Positions 7,126-9,176 of a stretch of 9,176 bases of DNA are shown here, piece by piece. The DNA is taken from contig JAPOOQ010000156.1 of NCBI GenBank assembly GCA_026713345.1, positions 1-9,176 on the forward strand, in the 5' to 3' direction. A program made the position numbers and the translations under genes. Numbering within the stretch: the stretch's first letter is position 1; every line of letters begins with the position of its first letter. The DNA comes from Gemmatimonadota bacterium (GTDB lineage: Bacteria; Gemmatimonadota; Gemmatimonadetes; Longimicrobiales; Gaopeijiaceae). The notes under the pieces were generated by a model. That model had not been told where the DNA came from, ran no database searches, and saw only the letters and a program-made list of their open reading frames with translations.

Positions 7126-8387
7126 CACTCCCGCACAATCCGGTACCGCACCACCCGCTGCACATCGAGTTCGCCCCGGGTCACGGCCCAGACGTAGTCG
7201 CCATCGAAGACCGGGTTGATCGACGCCATGAAGTCCGCGGGCGCGTTGACGGCGCCGAGGTAGGTTCCATTCGGCTCGAAGACATCGAAGCGCACCCTCT
7301 CGCCGATTGAGGGGTCCGAGGCGTCCCCGAGGCCGGTCAGCTCCACCCAGATCCGTCCGTCCCTTCCGCTGTGCAGCCTCTTGAACACCGGCTTGGTTTC
7401 CGGAATCGGCGGTCCGTTCCACTCCCAGTCCGGATCCACGTAGCGGAGATCCTCCGTGATCAAGGCGCGGTGGTGATCCCGCTCGGCGGGGGCCACGGGA
7501 ATCGGATCGACGGCGCGCTCGATCCGGATGACGCGGTCTTCGATTTGCAGATCGATGCGGTAGTCGCTGGAGACTCCCCTCACGATCCCTCCTTGCGGGT
7601 GGCCCGCCCACAGGGCCTCCGGACTGAAGGGCAACGGCTCCGTTCGAAGGCCCATGCCTCCCGACGGGGTTGTGAATGTGGCGCTGAGTTCGGCCTGGTC
7701 GAAATCGGCCGCCGGGCTCGGGAGGGTGTCGAGATGCGTTCCATCCGGTCCGTGGACGATGATGACGCCCGCCAACATGTCATAGGCGGGCGAGGAAAGG
7801 GCGAAGTGCCGGGTATAGGTTCGGCCGGCGGAGTCGGTCCAGAGGCGATTTGGTCCGGAGGGGTAGTAGTCACGCAGCGGCCAAGCGTCCCGTTCGTTGG
7901 CTCCCGGGCCGAAGAGGTTGATCCGCCCGTTGCGCTGGTCCGACACGACGAGACGGCCATCGGGCAGGAAGGCGATTCGATCGGCGAAGGCCAGCTCCCC
8001 CGGTCCCTCGCCACGGCGCGCCAACCTCCCGACGTAGTCGCCGAGGGCGTCGTATTGGCGGATCTCCTGCGCCTGCCAGTCGAGCACGTAGACGTTGTGG
8101 TCGTCGTCGACCGCAATCGATGCGACGGCGCCGAAGAGGTATTCCTCCGGCCCGTCGACCTCGCCGATCGACACTTCGGGCACGAGGGTGGCGTCCGCCC
8201 CCCACACGCTCCCCGAGATCGTGCGCACAACGATGGTATCGCCGATCGTGTCGGTGACGACGTCCGGCTGGGCGCCCGAAGGGGTGTCCGGCGCGCAGGC
8301 GACTGCCGCCAGGGATAGTGCGGCGACGCATGCGGCCGGGGCGGGGCGGCTTGCGCGGCTGGTGGGGATCCGCGGAGTCTCCGTCAT
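7125..8387 (-). CDS. Six-bladed beta-propeller lipoprotein (propeller A)
   Basis: The product is 420 aa from ATG 8387, chosen because GGGAGG lies 5 bases upstream; a GTG at 8411 would add eight residues without a better site. The signal peptide has a long basic N-region and ends at AVAC (Cys31, lipidation). Motifs: DGPEEYLFG (78-86), a blade with YVLDWQAQEIRQYD, GEGPGEL (126-132, bases 7992-8012), a helical insertion around 320-350 with PDWEWNGPPIPE, and the closing strand GELDVQRVVRYRIVRE. These motifs place it with propellers D and F. The mature part has no cysteines besides the anchor. It is the first gene of the minus-strand series and is divergent from propeller F, sharing a spacer with an inverted repeat. 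Its function is unknown beyond a predicted envelope-anchored ligand-binding or scaffold propeller. Confidence 0.9.
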   Translation of the reverse strand: MTETPRIPTSRASRPAPAACVAALSLAAVACAPDTPSGAQPDVVTDTIGDTIVVRTISGSVWGADATLVPEVSIGEVDGPEEYLFGAVASIAVDDDHNVYVLDWQAQEIRQYDALGDYVGRLARRGEGPGELAFADRIAFLPDGRLVVSDQRNGRINLFGPGANERDAWPLRDYYPSGPNRLWTDSAGRTYTRHFALSSPAYDMLAGVIIVHGPDGTHLDTLPSPAADFDQAELSATFTTPSGGMGLRTEPLPFSPEALWAGHPQGGIVRGVSSDYRIDLQIEDRVIRIERAVDPIPVAPAERDHHRALITEDLRYVDPDWEWNGPPIPETKPVFKRLHSGRDGRIWVELTGLGDASDPSIGERVRFDVFEPNGTYLGAVNAPADFMASINPVFDGDYVWAVTRGELDVQRVVRYRIVRE

Positions 8388-8392
8388 GTGCA

Positions 8393-8398
8393 CCTCCC
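8393..8398 (-). promoter_or_regulatory. Shine-Dalgarno of propeller A
   Basis: GGGAGG (minus strand) lies five bases before ATG 8387. It decides for this start over the in-frame GTG at 8411. Confidence 0.8.
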
Positions 8399-8441
8399 GG
8401 TCTGCGGGCACCCGATTGGCGCCTCAAGCAACCCTATAACC

Positions 8442-8507
8442 ACGTCAATGTCTCCGTAACGTCATGGGAACGTTACATTGATGTCAAGAGAACATTGCAA
8501 GATGTCA
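8442..8507. promoter_or_regulatory. Repeat-rich operator-like region between divergent propeller genes
   Basis: This part of the spacer is visibly AT-richer than its surroundings. It contains a perfect inverted repeat, GTAACGT (8456-8462) and ACGTTAC (8470-8476), with a 7-base spacer. A second, imperfect dyad is formed by ACGTCAATGT (8442-8451) and ACATTGATGT (8475-8484), with one mismatch. A[C/T]GTCA boxes recur at 8442, 8459, 8481 and 8502, and ACATTG occurs at 8475 and 8492. A minus-strand TTGACA (8487-8482) could be a -35 element for propeller A, but I find no convincing -10 partner on either strand. The simplest reading is binding of a dimeric regulator controlling both genes; the regulator is not in the window. 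Confidence 0.5.
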
Positions 8508-8566
8508 TGTCCTCTTTACTTCAGATTATCCGAAGCGGCGCTCTGCGTTGCACGGACCACCGATTC

Positions 8567-8571
8567 AGGAG
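8567..8571 (+). promoter_or_regulatory. Shine-Dalgarno of propeller F
   Basis: AGGAG lies seven bases before ATG 8579 and fixes the start of the plus-strand gene. Confidence 0.8.
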
Positions 8572-8578
8572 TGCCAGC

Positions 8579-9176
8579 ATGACCGCGACCCGTCTCGCCA
8601 CCGCCACACTCGTTGCCCTGGTCGCCCTGACCTGCGACATCACGGAGGTTGAAGGGCCCCCGGCCGACAACCCGGACGCCGAGACTGAGCTGACGCCCCG
8701 GGATCGGATGCAGGATCTCATCGACCAGCTCAACGACCTGGAACAGAAGCTCCTGGAAATGCTGGTCGCCTACCAGGATGTGCCGATGTCCCGGTACGAC
8801 GACCGGGGAGCTGACGAGAACTCTGAAGGCGAAACGACCGAGAGCCGCGCCGAAACGGCCCCGGCGATCACCCAACTCGCACCCCAAACCATCGTGGAAA
8901 GCGATTCCCCCGGCCGGGCCGACCTGGTCCTCGCCGACGAGCCGCTGGTGCGGGTCGGACTGCTCGACGGCCCCGACGAATTCCTCTTCGGCAACATCAC
9001 CGGCGCCGTCCGCCTCGAGGACGGGAGCGTCGTCATCGCGGACGAGTCGATTCCCGAGGTTCGAATGTTCGACGCGGGCGGGCGGCACGTGTGGACCAGC
9101 GGGCGCGACGGCGAGGGGCCGGGCGAATACAAGGGACTCTGGTTGCTGCGGGGCTGCCTGGGAGCAACGATCACGG
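8579..9176 (+). CDS. Partial six-bladed beta-propeller lipoprotein with coiled-coil stalk (propeller F)
   Basis: The frame opens at ATG 8579, seven bases after AGGAG, and runs off the right edge after 199 codons. The signal peptide ends at ALTC, with Cys19 the likely lipid site and Asp20 at +2. Residues 40-66 form a perfect 3-4 heptad series (M44, L47, L51, L54, L58, M61, Y65), a short coiled coil. An acidic, probably disordered linker follows (about 69-115). The propeller then begins with VRVGLLDGPDEFLFG (DGPDEFLFG 130-138), a blade with LEDGSVVIADES and GEGPGEY (178-184, bases 9110-9130). Cys193 lies nine residues after that motif, exactly as Cys114 does in propeller D, its closest relative here. 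The stalk is absent from the other propellers in the window. An oligomeric, surface-projecting propeller is the likely architecture; the ligand is unknown. Confidence 0.88.
   Translation, partial: MTATRLATATLVALVALTCDITEVEGPPADNPDAETELTPRDRMQDLIDQLNDLEQKLLEMLVAYQDVPMSRYDDRGADENSEGETTESRAETAPAITQLAPQTIVESDSPGRADLVLADEPLVRVGLLDGPDEFLFGNITGAVRLEDGSVVIADESIPEVRMFDAGGRHVWTSGRDGEGPGEYKGLWLLRGCLGATIT

Noticed and set aside
7371..8318. 315-codon plus-strand open frame opposite propeller A
   Set aside because: Antisense shadow; the minus-strand frame has lipobox, GEGPGE motif and ribosome-binding site.
8478..8506. Plus-strand promoter with TTGATG at 8478 as -35 for propeller F
   Set aside because: No acceptable -10 hexamer at 16-18 bases; GATTAT at 8524 is too far from any -35-like hexamer.
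8516..9088. 190-codon minus-strand open frame opposite propeller F
   Set aside because: The plus frame has a strong ribosome-binding site, lipobox, coiled coil and propeller motifs, so the minus frame is its shadow.
1..9176. CRISPR array, tRNA or rRNA, insertion sequence
   Set aside because: I saw no regularly spaced repeats, no cloverleaf-like segments, no transposase-like frame and no terminal inverted repeats.

Overview
The window is GC-rich and almost entirely coding, with short intergenic gaps. Good Shine-Dalgarno sites precede several of the starts. It looks like chromosomal DNA of an environmental diderm bacterium. The repeated predicted lipoprotein signal peptides and the multiplied family of six-bladed beta-propeller lipoproteins carrying a GEGPGE motif fit Gemmatimonadota or a related lineage. 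That placement is an inference from gene content; the window holds no rRNA or other taxonomic marker.

Layout. Seven genes lie on the minus strand between 8387 and 1, and one lies on the plus strand from 8579 off the right edge. In minus-strand transcription order they are: propeller lipoprotein A (8387-7125), propeller lipoprotein B (6967-5882, GTG start), an HEAAH metallopeptidase-like lipoprotein with a carboxypeptidase-regulatory-like domain (5862-4834), propeller lipoprotein C (4595-3402), secreted propeller D (3202-1970), propeller lipoprotein E (1973-831, overlapping D through ATGA), and the N-terminal part of a lipoprotein (764-1) that resembles the front end of TlpA-like redoxin proteins. 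The plus-strand gene (8579-9176, partial) is a sixth propeller, F, here with a coiled-coil stalk after its lipid anchor. So six of the eight genes belong to one diverged family.

Regulation. Genes A and F are divergent and share a 191-bp spacer (8388-8578) that is AT-richer than its surroundings and carries a perfect 7-bp inverted repeat plus a second imperfect dyad and repeated [C/T]GTCA boxes. This is a good candidate for a shared operator. Gaps within the minus-strand series are 157, 19, 238, 199, -4 and 66 bases. B with the peptidase, and D with E, are therefore the most secure cotranscribed pairs. Two hairpins, just after A and after C, may split the series into several transcripts.

How the genes may work together. 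All products have export signals, and seven of the eight are predicted to be lipid anchored. The simplest picture is a set of envelope-exposed propellers of unknown ligand, with a cell-envelope peptidase and possibly a thiol-disulfide protein. No enzymatic function can be assigned to the propellers from sequence, and joint function is inferred only from clustering. The 4596-4833 gap appears to hold a decayed C-terminal piece of another propeller, which would suggest that the array has gained and lost members.
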